Below are positions 36,150-45,142 of a stretch of DNA of 64,000 nt, in pieces (within the stretch, counting starts at the first letter, position 1; the number at the start of each line of letters is the position of its first letter). Both the position numbers and the translations under genes were made by a program. Below the pieces are notes generated by a model. That model was not told the DNA's origin and did no database searches. It saw only the letters and a program-made list of their open reading frames with translations. The stretch comes from UBA830 sp002295635 (lineage in GTDB: Bacteria > Pseudomonadota > Alphaproteobacteria > MPNO01 > UBA830). The stretch spans positions 180,853-244,852 of the forward strand of contig DBHK01000025.1 of assembly GCA_002295635.1 (NCBI GenBank), given 5' to 3'.

Positions 36150-37202
36150 TTATCTAATGATCCGGTCTATTACTTGGGCCGTGTAATCTACCATCGGTAT
36201 TATGCGTGCGTAATTTAGACGCGTTGGGCCGATAACGCCGATGGCCCCGACGATGGCCTGGTTCTCGCCCTTAAAAGGGGCAACAACCAGTGAGCAGCCC
36301 GCCTGGTCAAAAAGTGTGTTCTCCGCGCCGATGAAAATCTGTACGCCTTCTGCACTATCTGTCACGTCGAGTAGCTTTACCAATAGTTCTTCCGTCTCGA
36401 GCGCTTGAAATAGCCCCCGAACCCTCTCGAGATCCTGCGCCGCTGATATTTCGTCCAACAGCCGCGACTGTCCTTTTACAATAAGGGTGCTTCCGCTGGA
36501 GGCAGAGCCGGTATTACCGTCACCGGACCACGCGGCTAACCCCGCTTCGATCAAGTTGCTAGTGATTTCGTCTATCTGCGCTCTGCGCTGGTCGATCTCT
36601 CCAGCAATCGCTTGGCGAGCATCGTTGATGGTTTTTCCGGTAAGCCGGGCATTGAGATAATTTCCAGCTTGGACAAGCGCTGATGGAGGCGTCCCTCGGG
36701 GCATATTGATGATCCGATTCTCGACAAATCCTTCATCTGTAACCAGAACGGCTAAGACCCGACCGTCGCCTAAATTTACAAATTCGACGTGTTTAAGAGG
36801 AAGTGCTGTTTTCGGCGCGATCACCAAGCCGGCACATTTTGCTAAGCCGGATAGCAGCGATGTTGCCTCGCCCAACGCTTCTTCGAGGTTAGTACCGTGC
36901 GCCACACAACGGGCGTCTATGTTTTCGCGGTCCTCGGAGCTGAGGTCGCCGATTTCCAGTAGGCCATCTACGAACATCCTCAGGCCCGCGTCTGTCGGGA
37001 GGCGGCCCGCGGATTTGTGCGGTGAATAAAGTAGACCCATATCTTCTAATTCGGCCATGACATTACGAATGGTCGCCGGTGACAAAGGCATTCTTAGCCG
37101 TTGTGATAGCGTCTGCGAACCGACGGGCTCGCCATCGGCGACATAGGATTCAACTATTTCGCGGAACACTTGGCGCGAACGATCATTTAGGTCATTAATC
37201 AT
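36150..37202 (-). CDS. hrcA: heat-inducible transcription repressor HrcA
   Basis: 350 residues from the ATG at 37200-37202 (MINDLNDRSRQVFREIVESY), the family start; a frame 72 nt longer is not conserved. A winged helix (LSPATIRNVMAELEDMGLLY) is followed by the dimerisation and GAF-like domain. HrcA represses groESL-type operons through CIRCE, and needs GroEL to fold. Divergent from rph (142 nt). Confidence 0.95.
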   Translation of the reverse strand: MINDLNDRSRQVFREIVESYVADGEPVGSQTLSQRLRMPLSPATIRNVMAELEDMGLLYSPHKSAGRLPTDAGLRMFVDGLLEIGDLSSEDRENIDARCVAHGTNLEEALGEATSLLSGLAKCAGLVIAPKTALPLKHVEFVNLGDGRVLAVLVTDEGFVENRIINMPRGTPPSALVQAGNYLNARLTGKTINDARQAIAGEIDQRRAQIDEITSNLIEAGLAAWSGDGNTGSASSGSTLIVKGQSRLLDEISAAQDLERVRGLFQALETEELLVKLLDVTDSAEGVQIFIGAENTLFDQAGCSLVVAPFKGENQAIVGAIGVIGPTRLNYARIIPMVDYTAQVIDRIIR

Positions 37203-37343
37203 GCTGATATTCGGGTTAATGGTCTCGACTACCGAACGACGAACAAAATGTAGTATGGGTCGGTAGATTGTCAACGGTGTTGGCGCTTTACGGGGGGCGC
37301 TGGCTTGGATAGCTTGGCCTTAACCGCAAACCAGGAGAACATA

Positions 37344-38060
37344 ATGCGCCCTTCCGGCCGATCCCCCGATCAAATGCGACCAGTTAAGCTTGAAACCGGG
37401 TTCTCACCCTATGCAGAAGGGTCGTGTCTCTCAAAGTTCGGGGATACACACGTTTTGTGTAATGCCACCGTTGAAGACCGAGTTCCGCCGTGGATGCGGA
37501 ATTCAGGCCGTGGTTGGGTTACCGCTGAATACGGCATGCTGCCGAGGTCTACTCATGATCGAATGGATCGCGAGGCGGCGCGTGGGAAGCAATCTGGCCG
37601 CACGCAGGAGATCCAGCGCCTTATTGGAAGATCTTTACGTGCGGTCACGGATCTGCAAGCGCTCGGCGAGCGTCAAATTCGCCTCGACTGCGATGTCATT
37701 CAGGCGGACGGTGGGACGCGCACGGCAGCGGTTACAGGCGCTTGGGTGGCGCTTAAAATCGCGACCGACCATCTGAAAAAATCGGGCGTAATAGCCTCGG
37801 ACCCAATAACTGGTTCAATCGCAGCTATTTCTTGCGGGGTTTTCAAGGGCACACCAGTTTTAGATCTCGATTATTCCGAGGACTCCAATGCGGATGCAGA
37901 TGCAAACTTTGTTCTCACCGGCATTGGCGGGATAGTAGAAATACAGGGCACTGCCGAAACCGAGCCATTTTCCGAAGACGTGTTCCTAGCGTTGTTTGAG
38001 CTCGCTAAAAAAGGAACAGGGGAGCTGACTACGGCACAGACGATGGCTCTATTGACTTGA
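37344..38060 (+). CDS. rph: ribonuclease PH
   Basis: 238 residues from the ATG at 37344, which has CCAGGAG upstream and gives MRPSGRSPDQMRPV. The phosphate-binding and catalytic regions (GRGWVTAEYGMLPRST, RSLRAVTD, RQIRLDCDVIQADGGTRTA) are complete. It trims tRNA 3' ends by phosphorolysis. Followed closely by rdgB, with which it is usually paired. Confidence 0.96.
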   Translation: MRPSGRSPDQMRPVKLETGFSPYAEGSCLSKFGDTHVLCNATVEDRVPPWMRNSGRGWVTAEYGMLPRSTHDRMDREAARGKQSGRTQEIQRLIGRSLRAVTDLQALGERQIRLDCDVIQADGGTRTAAVTGAWVALKIATDHLKKSGVIASDPITGSIAAISCGVFKGTPVLDLDYSEDSNADADANFVLTGIGGIVEIQGTAETEPFSEDVFLALFELAKKGTGELTTAQTMALLT

Positions 38061-38062
38061 TC

Positions 38063-38665
38063 ATGGCTCGGACCTTCATTGAGCAAAGATTGATAATTGC
38101 TAGCCATAACCCCGGCAAGGTGCGGGAGCTCGGAGAGCTATTGTTACCTTGGTCGGTGGAGGTAGTTTCGGCTGCCCAACTAAGCCTTCCAGAGCCGGAA
38201 GAAACCGGCCTTACTTTTATCGAAAATGCTAAATTAAAGGCAGATTCTGCGGCATTAATGGCGAATCTTCCGGCTTTAGCCGACGATTCCGGCTTAGAGG
38301 TTAATGCGCTTGGCGGCGCGCCTGGAATATATTCCGCGCGATGGGGCGGGCCAGAAAAGGATTTCGACGCTGCGATGGTGCGGGTTAACGAGGAAATAGG
38401 AAATAACCCTGATCGCGGCGCTCGGTTCGTTTGTGCCCTTGCGCTGACCTGGCCAGACGGACATTCAGAAGTTTTTGAGGGCACAGTTAATGGTGCTTTG
38501 GTCTGGCCGCCCCGAGGAGAACGGGGGTTTGGCTATGATCCAATGTTTTTGGCGGATGGGGATACGGGTACTTATGGCGAGATCGATCCAGAAAAAAAAC
38601 ATGCCAATAGCCATCGTGCCGCAGCTTTCCGAAAGCTAATAGACGCCTGTTTTCCGGCGGCCTGA
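38063..38665 (+). CDS. rdgB: XTP/dITP pyrophosphatase (HAM1 family)
   Basis: 200 residues from the ATG at 38063; a TTG at 38057 overlapping the rph stop is an alternative start. The motif IASHNPGKVRELGELL, the catalytic DDSGLEVNALGGAPGIYSAR and GYDPMFL are in place. It hydrolyses ITP, dITP and XTP to keep them out of nucleic acids. Confidence 0.95.
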   Translation: MARTFIEQRLIIASHNPGKVRELGELLLPWSVEVVSAAQLSLPEPEETGLTFIENAKLKADSAALMANLPALADDSGLEVNALGGAPGIYSARWGGPEKDFDAAMVRVNEEIGNNPDRGARFVCALALTWPDGHSEVFEGTVNGALVWPPRGERGFGYDPMFLADGDTGTYGEIDPEKKHANSHRAAAFRKLIDACFPAA

Positions 38666-38681
38666 CAGTCATTTTCCCCGC

Positions 38682-39893
38682 ATGTCTACCTCCTCAGCGA
38701 ACTTATCTTCTCGCGAAGTATCCCTAAGTAGCGCTCCCGGGGGATTTGGACTTTATGTACACTGGCCGTTCTGTGGTTCGAAGTGCCCATATTGTGATTT
38801 CAACTCCCACGTTTCCGGGCTAATAGACCAAAACTCTTGGCGAGACGGCCTATTATCGGAGTTAGCTTATTTTGGAGCGAAAACTAAAGGCCGCCGTCTT
38901 GAAACGGTGTTTTTTGGAGGAGGAACCCCATCTCTGATGCCCCCGTCGACAGCCGCCGCTGTCCTTGATGAGCTTGCTTCCTATTGGTTTGTCTCGCCGG
39001 ATCTGGAAGTAACACTTGAGGCCAACCCATCATCCGTTGAGGCCCGTAAATTCGCTGATTTTAGGGCGGCAGGGATTAATCGAGTATCCATCGGTGTACA
39101 ATCGTTTCATGATCAGGACCTGAGGTTTCTGGGCCGAGCGCACAGCGCAATGGAAGCACGCAATGCTTTGACGATTGCAAAAAAAACCTTTGATCGTATT
39201 TCCTTTGACATGATTTACGCCCTGCCAGGGCAGACAACCCCAGCTTGGGCCGTTCAGTTGAACGAGGCGCTGGCGTTTGGAACTGGGCACCTTTCCCTAT
39301 ATCAATTAACGATCGAAAGGGGGACTCCATTTTTCTCAATTCATAAAAAGGGCATGTTGGATTTGCCCGCCGATGACCTTGCTATCGAGTTATCTGAAAA
39401 AACGTCGGAAATGACAGAGAAAGCAGGCCTTTCCTCCTATGAAGTTTCTAACTATGCCGTCTCTGGCCATGAAAGTCGCCATAATCTTACTTACTGGCGC
39501 GGTGGAGAATACGTCGGCATTGGTCCCGGCGCCCACGGCCGAATAGCCATCAATGGCACTCGCAAGCGCACTGAGCAGATTACGCTGCCCGAGAACTGGA
39601 TGGCGGCGATCAAAAAGCAAGGCCACGCGACCCGGGTCTTTGAAACTATTTCTAAGAAGGAACATATAATCGAAAGCCTGATGATGGGGATGCGCGTAAC
39701 CTGCGGGATCGATCGAGCGCTATTTTCCCAACTAACCGGGGTCGATCTTGCGGACTGTATCGATCTTCAACGCTCCCAGGCCCTAGTCGATGCTGGACTG
39801 GTCGAGATTGATGAAGCAGGGATCAGGGCAACATCAATGGGACGACAACTCCTAAATGCCGTGATTGAAGCACTGATCCCCGATGTTTATTAA
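38682..39893 (+). CDS. hemW: radical-SAM heme chaperone HemW
   Basis: 403 residues. The cluster motif is C-GSK-C-PY-C followed by DF rather than a fourth cysteine, which separates HemW from coproporphyrinogen dehydrogenase HemN. FFGGGTPSLM and the C-terminal HemN_C domain are present. HemW inserts heme into respiratory enzymes. Its stop overlaps the convergent lppC stop by 4 nt. Confidence 0.92.
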   Translation: MSTSSANLSSREVSLSSAPGGFGLYVHWPFCGSKCPYCDFNSHVSGLIDQNSWRDGLLSELAYFGAKTKGRRLETVFFGGGTPSLMPPSTAAAVLDELASYWFVSPDLEVTLEANPSSVEARKFADFRAAGINRVSIGVQSFHDQDLRFLGRAHSAMEARNALTIAKKTFDRISFDMIYALPGQTTPAWAVQLNEALAFGTGHLSLYQLTIERGTPFFSIHKKGMLDLPADDLAIELSEKTSEMTEKAGLSSYEVSNYAVSGHESRHNLTYWRGGEYVGIGPGAHGRIAINGTRKRTEQITLPENWMAAIKKQGHATRVFETISKKEHIIESLMMGMRVTCGIDRALFSQLTGVDLADCIDLQRSQALVDAGLVEIDEAGIRATSMGRQLLNAVIEALIPDVY

Positions 39894-41293
39894 TCGGCGA
39901 TATTTCCAAAGCGTTTGCGGGCCGCGTCAATGACCCGGTTTCCGCGGGCCTGGACCTCTCTCACTTCTAAGCTACGCTCCACTAAACCGTCATCACGAAA
40001 ACGAAAAAGCCCGCCGACACCAAAAAAACCGGTTTCAGATGTCAATGTTTTCCTATCGAATCTCGGCCCATTGGTCTGAGACCCTAGGATGGCCGCTAAA
40101 GAGACTAGGTCATAAGCTGATGATGTAATAGGCGGCGGGCTCGTACCATAGGTTTTTCGGTATTTTGCGGCAAAAGCGGTGGTGGCCTCGACTGGGGGTG
40201 TTGCAAACCAAGCGCCGACCAGCGAGGGTTCCCGGCCAGTTTCCTCTGCGGCCCAGTCCGAAGTTCCGAGAATGCGAGTTCGTTTCGTGTCAATGTCGTA
40301 ATTACCCAATTGCGCCGCTAGATTCACGAGGTCATCACCAGAAGCTACAACCAAGAGTGCATCAAATGGAACCGACCCCATAGTTTCCAGTACCTCCAGT
40401 CTAGCCAAGGCTCTTTGGGAGCCTTCGTCTTCGCGTTTTTTTAATTCAGCTCGTTTTTCTAAAAGCGCCGATCGCCGATCGTCGTAATCAGTTATTATCT
40501 TTACAGCGGTGGCAATACTTTCCGGTGTATTTCCGTATTTCCGTATTCTTGTAATCTCTATTCCACCGACTGCGGCTGCCTCCCTAAGAGCATCGGACAC
40601 CCGCTCACCAAAAGGTCCAGGGGGCACCAACGCTCCAATTGTTTGCAAACCACGTTGCCAAGCGTAGCGCATGATCCGATCGATCTGGGTTTCGGGCAGC
40701 AGCCCCGAGAGATAAATACCGGTTCTTGCGACAGCCCGGTCGTTGGAAAACACCAGCATGCTGAGACCGGCGTCCAGTATAGTGTTAGCTGATGCCTCAA
40801 CAGCGTCGGAAAAGACCGGCCCAATGACAAGTTTTACATCCGCGGCAATCGCTTCCTCTGCAGCGAGGACAGCGCCTTCCGGCGTGCTTCTGGTATCGAT
40901 CGGGACCAGAACAAAATGGCTGTCCGCTATATCAAACACTGCTAAAATTGCGGCATCCAATAGCTTTTGCCCGACAGCACTTCGTGGGCCGCTTAACGGC
41001 AGAAGTAAGCCAACCCGCACTTGGTGTTTCATATTTTCCGGTGGCTTAAGAACCACGACGTCCCGCTCGGGTGTGGGGGGGGGAGGGCGACTCGCCACGA
41101 CCGGCAGAGGAGACTCTATCGGACCCGATTGAACGGGAGAAGTTGATGGGCGTGGGGAAGTGCTGACCGGGCTCGAAACAAAAGGAGCGTTGCCTCCGCC
41201 GCGCGTTGCCGTATCATTGCACCCTGTTAGCGAAAGCCCACAAAGAAAGATAAAAATGGCTATAAATCGAAAAAAATCGGAAAAAAGTTTCAT
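39890..41293 (-). CDS. LppC/YraM-type penicillin-binding protein activator lipoprotein
   Basis: 467 residues from the ATG at 41291-41293 (MKLFSDFFRF), with a lipobox LTGC at C25, a proline/serine-rich linker (about 30-85) and a periplasmic type I binding fold (VGLLLPLSGPRSAVGQKLL). In gamma-proteobacteria LpoA/YraM stimulates PBP1a; alphaproteobacterial members lack direct proof. Divergent from rsmI, the common arrangement, with start codons 2 nt apart. Confidence 0.88.
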   Translation of the reverse strand: MKLFSDFFRFIAIFIFLCGLSLTGCNDTATRGGGNAPFVSSPVSTSPRPSTSPVQSGPIESPLPVVASRPPPPTPERDVVVLKPPENMKHQVRVGLLLPLSGPRSAVGQKLLDAAILAVFDIADSHFVLVPIDTRSTPEGAVLAAEEAIAADVKLVIGPVFSDAVEASANTILDAGLSMLVFSNDRAVARTGIYLSGLLPETQIDRIMRYAWQRGLQTIGALVPPGPFGERVSDALREAAAVGGIEITRIRKYGNTPESIATAVKIITDYDDRRSALLEKRAELKKREDEGSQRALARLEVLETMGSVPFDALLVVASGDDLVNLAAQLGNYDIDTKRTRILGTSDWAAEETGREPSLVGAWFATPPVEATTAFAAKYRKTYGTSPPPITSSAYDLVSLAAILGSQTNGPRFDRKTLTSETGFFGVGGLFRFRDDGLVERSLEVREVQARGNRVIDAARKRFGNIAD

Positions 41294-41295
41294 CG

Positions 41296-42243
41296 ATGGT
41301 TCCGATACCTGATAACAGCGAATCACCTTGTTCTCGAGAGACGAACGGCGCGCACCCTAACGACCCAACCGTGCCAAGTAAACGATCGAAAACACTGCCC
41401 CGCCCTGGACTATATATCGTTGCAACGCCGATCGGAAACCTCGGTGATCTGACGGAACGTGCCGCTAGTACACTTAGGGAGGCCAGCCTAATCGCATGCG
41501 AGGATACCCGGGTTACCCGAAAACTTCTATTTAATCGAGGCATACGATCAAAACTTGTTTCATATCATGATCACAGTTCCGAATCGGTACGCGCGCGACT
41601 AATCGAGAGGCTCAGAAATGGAGAGACTGTAGCGCTCGTATCTGATGCAGGAACACCGATGATTTCGGATCCCGGGTATAAGCTCGTCGTAGCAGCGGTC
41701 GAGGCAGGCATTCATGTAACTGCTGTACCCGGGCCAGCGTCTCCTCTGGCGGCGCTTGTGCTTTCGGGGCTGCCGACTGATCGTTTCCTATTTGCTGGCT
41801 ACCTGCCAACAAAAGAAAAAGCGCGCAGTGATCTAATTCAGGAATTTTCAAGTATTCGAGCCACGCTGATATTTCTAGAATCGCCTAGAAGACTGGCACT
41901 GTCTTTATCCGCTCTCGCCGAAGATTTGGGTGACCGCGCTGCGGCTGTTGGTCGAGAGTTGACGAAAATTCATGAGGAAGTTGTCCGGGGCCGCCTATCG
42001 GGCCTTGCCAAAAAATATACGGAGGAGGAGGGGCCGAAGGGAGAAGTGATCATCGTAGTCGGCCCGCCCGAGGAAAGCCCGCCCAATGAAGAGGACATTG
42101 ACGCACTTCTCAAGGAAGGCATCTCCAAGATGTCTGTCCGCGATGCTGCGGCAATGGTGGCTTCTGCGACCGGAGTATCTAAGAAAGAGGTTTATCGGCG
42201 GGCTTTGCGCCTCGAACATGTTTCAGCCGTTGTTCGCAAGTAA
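41296..42243 (+). CDS. rsmI: 16S rRNA (cytidine-2'-O)-methyltransferase RsmI
   Basis: 315 residues. After a variable first 35 residues the family core starts GLYIVATPIGNLGDLTERA, with LVSDAGTPMISDPGY and AVPGPAS. It methylates C1402 of 16S rRNA. The ATG at 41296 leaves 2 nt to the lppC start; a GTG at 41371 nearer the conserved core is possible, but neither has a good ribosome site. yraN, often next, is absent from the 217 nt that follow. Confidence 0.94.
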   Translation: MVPIPDNSESPCSRETNGAHPNDPTVPSKRSKTLPRPGLYIVATPIGNLGDLTERAASTLREASLIACEDTRVTRKLLFNRGIRSKLVSYHDHSSESVRARLIERLRNGETVALVSDAGTPMISDPGYKLVVAAVEAGIHVTAVPGPASPLAALVLSGLPTDRFLFAGYLPTKEKARSDLIQEFSSIRATLIFLESPRRLALSLSALAEDLGDRAAAVGRELTKIHEEVVRGRLSGLAKKYTEEEGPKGEVIIVVGPPEESPPNEEDIDALLKEGISKMSVRDAAAMVASATGVSKKEVYRRALRLEHVSAVVRK

Positions 42244-42460
42244 AAAGTATTAAAGTTTCCGCTTGGGGACGGAGCGCTAACCAGGTTGGGCCAAAACTGC
42301 GGATACCCGAAAGGTTTGGCTAGCTAACCGGCCCATATAATCAAAGCTTGGAGCGAATCAGATGATTGGGCAAATTTACTTCCCATTTATAAAAGTTCCC
42401 TTCTTCGTTTGGATGACGCATTAGGCTATTTGCGGCGCGGTCAACATATAGAGGCGCATA

Positions 42461-43063
42461 ATGTTTCGAAACAGATCCTCTCTAATGCCAATAACAGTAT
42501 CTGTTGTTCTTTTAGTGACAGTGGCCCTTCCAGGCTGCACGAGCACTGTGGTTGGCGTCGGCGCAACCGCCGGTACTGCCGCTATGGAGGAGCGTGGTAT
42601 ATCGGGCGCTGTCGACGATACGGCGATACGACTGCGTTTAAACGCACTGTTTTCTCAGGAGGATGAACGTTTATGGAGGAAAATCGGGTTCCAAGTCTAT
42701 GGTGGCCGGGTCCTTTTGACAGGAGCGCTTGATACGTCTGACAGTCAAATAAAAGCGGTAGAACTGGCATGGCAGGCTGAGGGCGTTGCTGAAGTAATTA
42801 ACGAAATAGAAGTTGCCGACTCCGGTGGTTTGACCGGATACGGCCGTGACGCGTGGATCTCCGGCCAACTCAAATCGAGGCTCCTTTTTGACAAAGAGGT
42901 GTCTTCAATAAACTATTCAATCGAGACTGTACGTGCAAAAATCTATCTCATCGGGATCGCACAAAGCCGCCGAGAACTGGATCGTGTCATTAACCACGCC
43001 CGAAGCATTGATTACGTAGAGAGGGTGGTAAACTACGTGAAAATAAAGAGACCATCGACCTGA
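42461..43063 (+). CDS. BON-domain lipoprotein (OsmY/DolP-like)
   Basis: 200 residues with a signal peptide and lipobox ALPGC (C26), then two BON domains (about 50-115 and 125-198). Such lipoproteins (DolP/YraP) protect outer-membrane integrity and peptidoglycan remodelling in enterobacteria. Its place between rsmI/lppC and gshB mirrors the yraL-yraM-yraN-yraP order. The ATG has GAGGCGC upstream. Confidence 0.88.
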   Translation: MFRNRSSLMPITVSVVLLVTVALPGCTSTVVGVGATAGTAAMEERGISGAVDDTAIRLRLNALFSQEDERLWRKIGFQVYGGRVLLTGALDTSDSQIKAVELAWQAEGVAEVINEIEVADSGGLTGYGRDAWISGQLKSRLLFDKEVSSINYSIETVRAKIYLIGIAQSRRELDRVINHARSIDYVERVVNYVKIKRPST

Positions 43064-43068
43064 ACGCC

Positions 43069-43890
43069 TTGATACAGCGCACCTACGCAGAAGACATACT
43101 AACGAAGATCAGTACCTGCGACGATGCATGTATAGATCTGGGTGAGGGCGCTCTTGCGTTAGCGGCCTTGGACAGGCCCGAGGTCTCACCAGACCCTTAT
43201 CGTGATCACATGGCGAAACTTGCGGACGATGTCGGCGACTCATTAGCGGCTGGAAGTAATTTGTCCCACGCTCTCAATGGCGTTCTTCTGCGAGCGTATG
43301 GGTACCATGGGGATAGGATTACTTACGATGATATCCGGAATGCCAATATTATGGATGTAATAGATCGCAAAAAAGGATTGCCAGTCACTCTCGGGATCCT
43401 TTTTATAACTGTGGCTCGAGCCCATGGTATTGTTGCGGAGGGGCTTAATTTCCCCGGACATTTTCTGATCCGCCTTGGGGGGGGCAGAGACCGAATAATC
43501 CTCGACCCCTTCAATGACGGCATCGAGCGCACCTCCGCCGATCTAAGGGAGTTGATAAAGGTTACTTGTGGTCTAGAGGCAGAGCTTATGCCGGCGCATT
43601 ATAAGGCCGTCGGAAACCGAGATATCCTGATTCGGCTACAGAATAACATTAAAACACGGCACGAGCAGGCCGGCAGGATTGAAAAAGTGCTTCAGGTGAT
43701 CGACGGAATGCTCAAGTTTGCGCCTAGCGCATTATTTCTTTGGAGGGAGGCAGGTATTGTTCACGCTCGTATGGGGAATTTTGGTGCGGCGATCGAAGCG
43801 TTTACAGTAATTGTTGATCGCGCGGAAAGCGCTGCTGTACGCCATGATGCCTTATCAATTATCCAGAAACTCAAGTGTCGCAATCACTAA
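43069..43890 (+). CDS. SirB1-type transglutaminase-like/TPR protein
   Basis: 273 residues, starting at a TTG (43069), 5 nt after the previous stop. A transglutaminase-like core (RKKGLPVTLGILFITVARAHG, then LNFPGHFLIRL and ILDPFNDG) is followed by a TPR part. The papain-type cysteine is not evident in the usual place, and the family (SirB1, with an uncharacterised role) is often thought non-catalytic. Function unknown. Confidence 0.82.
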   Translation: MIQRTYAEDILTKISTCDDACIDLGEGALALAALDRPEVSPDPYRDHMAKLADDVGDSLAAGSNLSHALNGVLLRAYGYHGDRITYDDIRNANIMDVIDRKKGLPVTLGILFITVARAHGIVAEGLNFPGHFLIRLGGGRDRIILDPFNDGIERTSADLRELIKVTCGLEAELMPAHYKAVGNRDILIRLQNNIKTRHEQAGRIEKVLQVIDGMLKFAPSALFLWREAGIVHARMGNFGAAIEAFTVIVDRAESAAVRHDALSIIQKLKCRNH

Positions 43891-44113
43891 ACATTTACAC
43901 TCGGCTTGGGGGCCACGGGATGCTCCACATCGCTTTCTAGAGAATTGGTGTGGATCTTTTTCTTTACTGAAGCAAACTGCGGGGATGTCGATTACGACAA
44001 GTATTTCCCAAAAGTCTTCTGATATGGTCGGCAAACCGATCTTAGGGTGACTTGGAGCTAAACGATTGGATCACCAGACGGTATCTAGGCATCTCTTTCC
44101 TTAACGCGAAGCC
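43891..44113. other. non-coding gap before the gshB leader
   Basis: No frame with coding character on either strand (a minus-strand frame from 44314 is antisense to gshB). The promoter of the gshB unit should lie here, but no clear -35/-10 pair was picked out. Confidence 0.4.
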
Positions 44114-44193
44114 CCCCGCTGAGGACGCGGGGTCCCTGCCCCATTGATCTAAGTCCCGCCTCAGGGCAAAAAGAGCCCTAGCAGAAACGGAGT
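44114..44193 (+). promoter_or_regulatory. possible structured RNA leader of gshB
   Basis: Three elements end just before the gshB ribosome site: hairpin 1, CCCCGC (44114-44119) with GCGGGG (44127-44132) around the 7-nt loop TGAGGAC; the sequence CCTCA (44159-44163), complementary to loop bases TGAGG (44120-44124), allowing a pseudoknot; and hairpin 2, AGGGC (44163-44167) with GCCCT (44175-44179) around AAAAAGA. GGAG at 44189-44192 is the ribosome site. This is compatible with a cis-regulatory RNA or riboswitch, but I match it to no known family. SAM-II and SAH consensus features were sought and not found. Confidence 0.45.
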
Positions 44194-44200
44194 ACCCCTT

Positions 44201-45142
44201 ATGAGCCTGTCTGTTGCGATCCAGATGGATCATATCGCGTCGATCGATATTAATGCCGATTCCACGTTCATGCTGGCTATGGAGGCGCAGGCGCGCGGGC
44301 ACGAGATATACCATTATGAACCCGACGGATTAGTTTTTCGTGATGGTGATCTTTCTGCTTGGGCGAGACCCATGGAAGTGCGCTACGCCCATGGCAACCA
44401 TTTCACGTTGGGTGGTGAAGAAATGCTCTGTTTGTCGAGCGTCGACGTGGTACTGATGCGTCAGGATCCACCGTTCGACATGAATTATATCACGGCAACC
44501 CATCTGTTGGAGCACATTCACCCCGATACACTAGTTGTGAATGACCCGGCCGAGGTGCGAAACGCGCCGGAAAAACTGTTTGTCACAAAATTCGAGGGCG
44601 TGCTCCCAGATACGCTAATCACCAGAGATCGGCGGGCGATAGATGAGTTCCGTGCTGAGCACGGGAGCATCATTGTCAAGCCGCTATTCGGCAACGGCGG
44701 CGCTGACGTTTTCCATCTGAGAGAAGACGATGAGAATCTTGGCTCACTGCTGGAGATGTTTGAGCAGAAATATCGAGAGCCATTTATTGTTCAGCGGTAC
44801 CTACCTGAAGTACGACAGGGCGACAAACGCATTATCCTGGTCGACGGAGTGCCGGTCGGGGGCGTGGCCCGTATCCCGGTGGAGGGGGACGCCCGTGCGA
44901 ATTTCCACGCCGGTGGCGGAGCGCAAAAAACTGAATTGACTGTGCGCGAACACGAAATCTGTGAAAAGATTGGCCCCGCGCTGGTTGAGAGGGGGCTCAC
45001 CTTTGTTGGAATTGATGTGATTGGCGACTATCTGACAGAAATAAACGTCACTTCCCCAACCGGTATCCAAGAAATTAACCGACTGAACGAAGTAAATATT
45101 GAGAAAGTGCTGTGGGACGCTATTGAGAGCAAAGTAAATTGA
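44201..45142 (+). CDS. gshB: glutathione synthetase (ATP-grasp)
   Basis: 313 residues, standard length. The substrate-binding start SVAIQMDHIASIDINADSTF, LMRQDPPFDMNYITATHLLE, the ATP-grasp body (IVKPLFGNGGADVF) and the signature INVTSPTGIQEINR are intact. It joins glycine to gamma-glutamylcysteine. The adjacent rsmI-yraP region is the usual alphaproteobacterial setting. Its stop overlaps the start of the next gene by 4 nt. Confidence 0.96.
   Translation: MSLSVAIQMDHIASIDINADSTFMLAMEAQARGHEIYHYEPDGLVFRDGDLSAWARPMEVRYAHGNHFTLGGEEMLCLSSVDVVLMRQDPPFDMNYITATHLLEHIHPDTLVVNDPAEVRNAPEKLFVTKFEGVLPDTLITRDRRAIDEFRAEHGSIIVKPLFGNGGADVFHLREDDENLGSLLEMFEQKYREPFIVQRYLPEVRQGDKRIILVDGVPVGGVARIPVEGDARANFHAGGGAQKTELTVREHEICEKIGPALVERGLTFVGIDVIGDYLTEINVTSPTGIQEINRLNEVNIEKVLWDAIESKVN

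Noticed and set aside
44114..44193. SAM-II or SAH riboswitch
   Set aside because: The conserved cores of these classes are not matched; only the general pseudoknot layout is shared.
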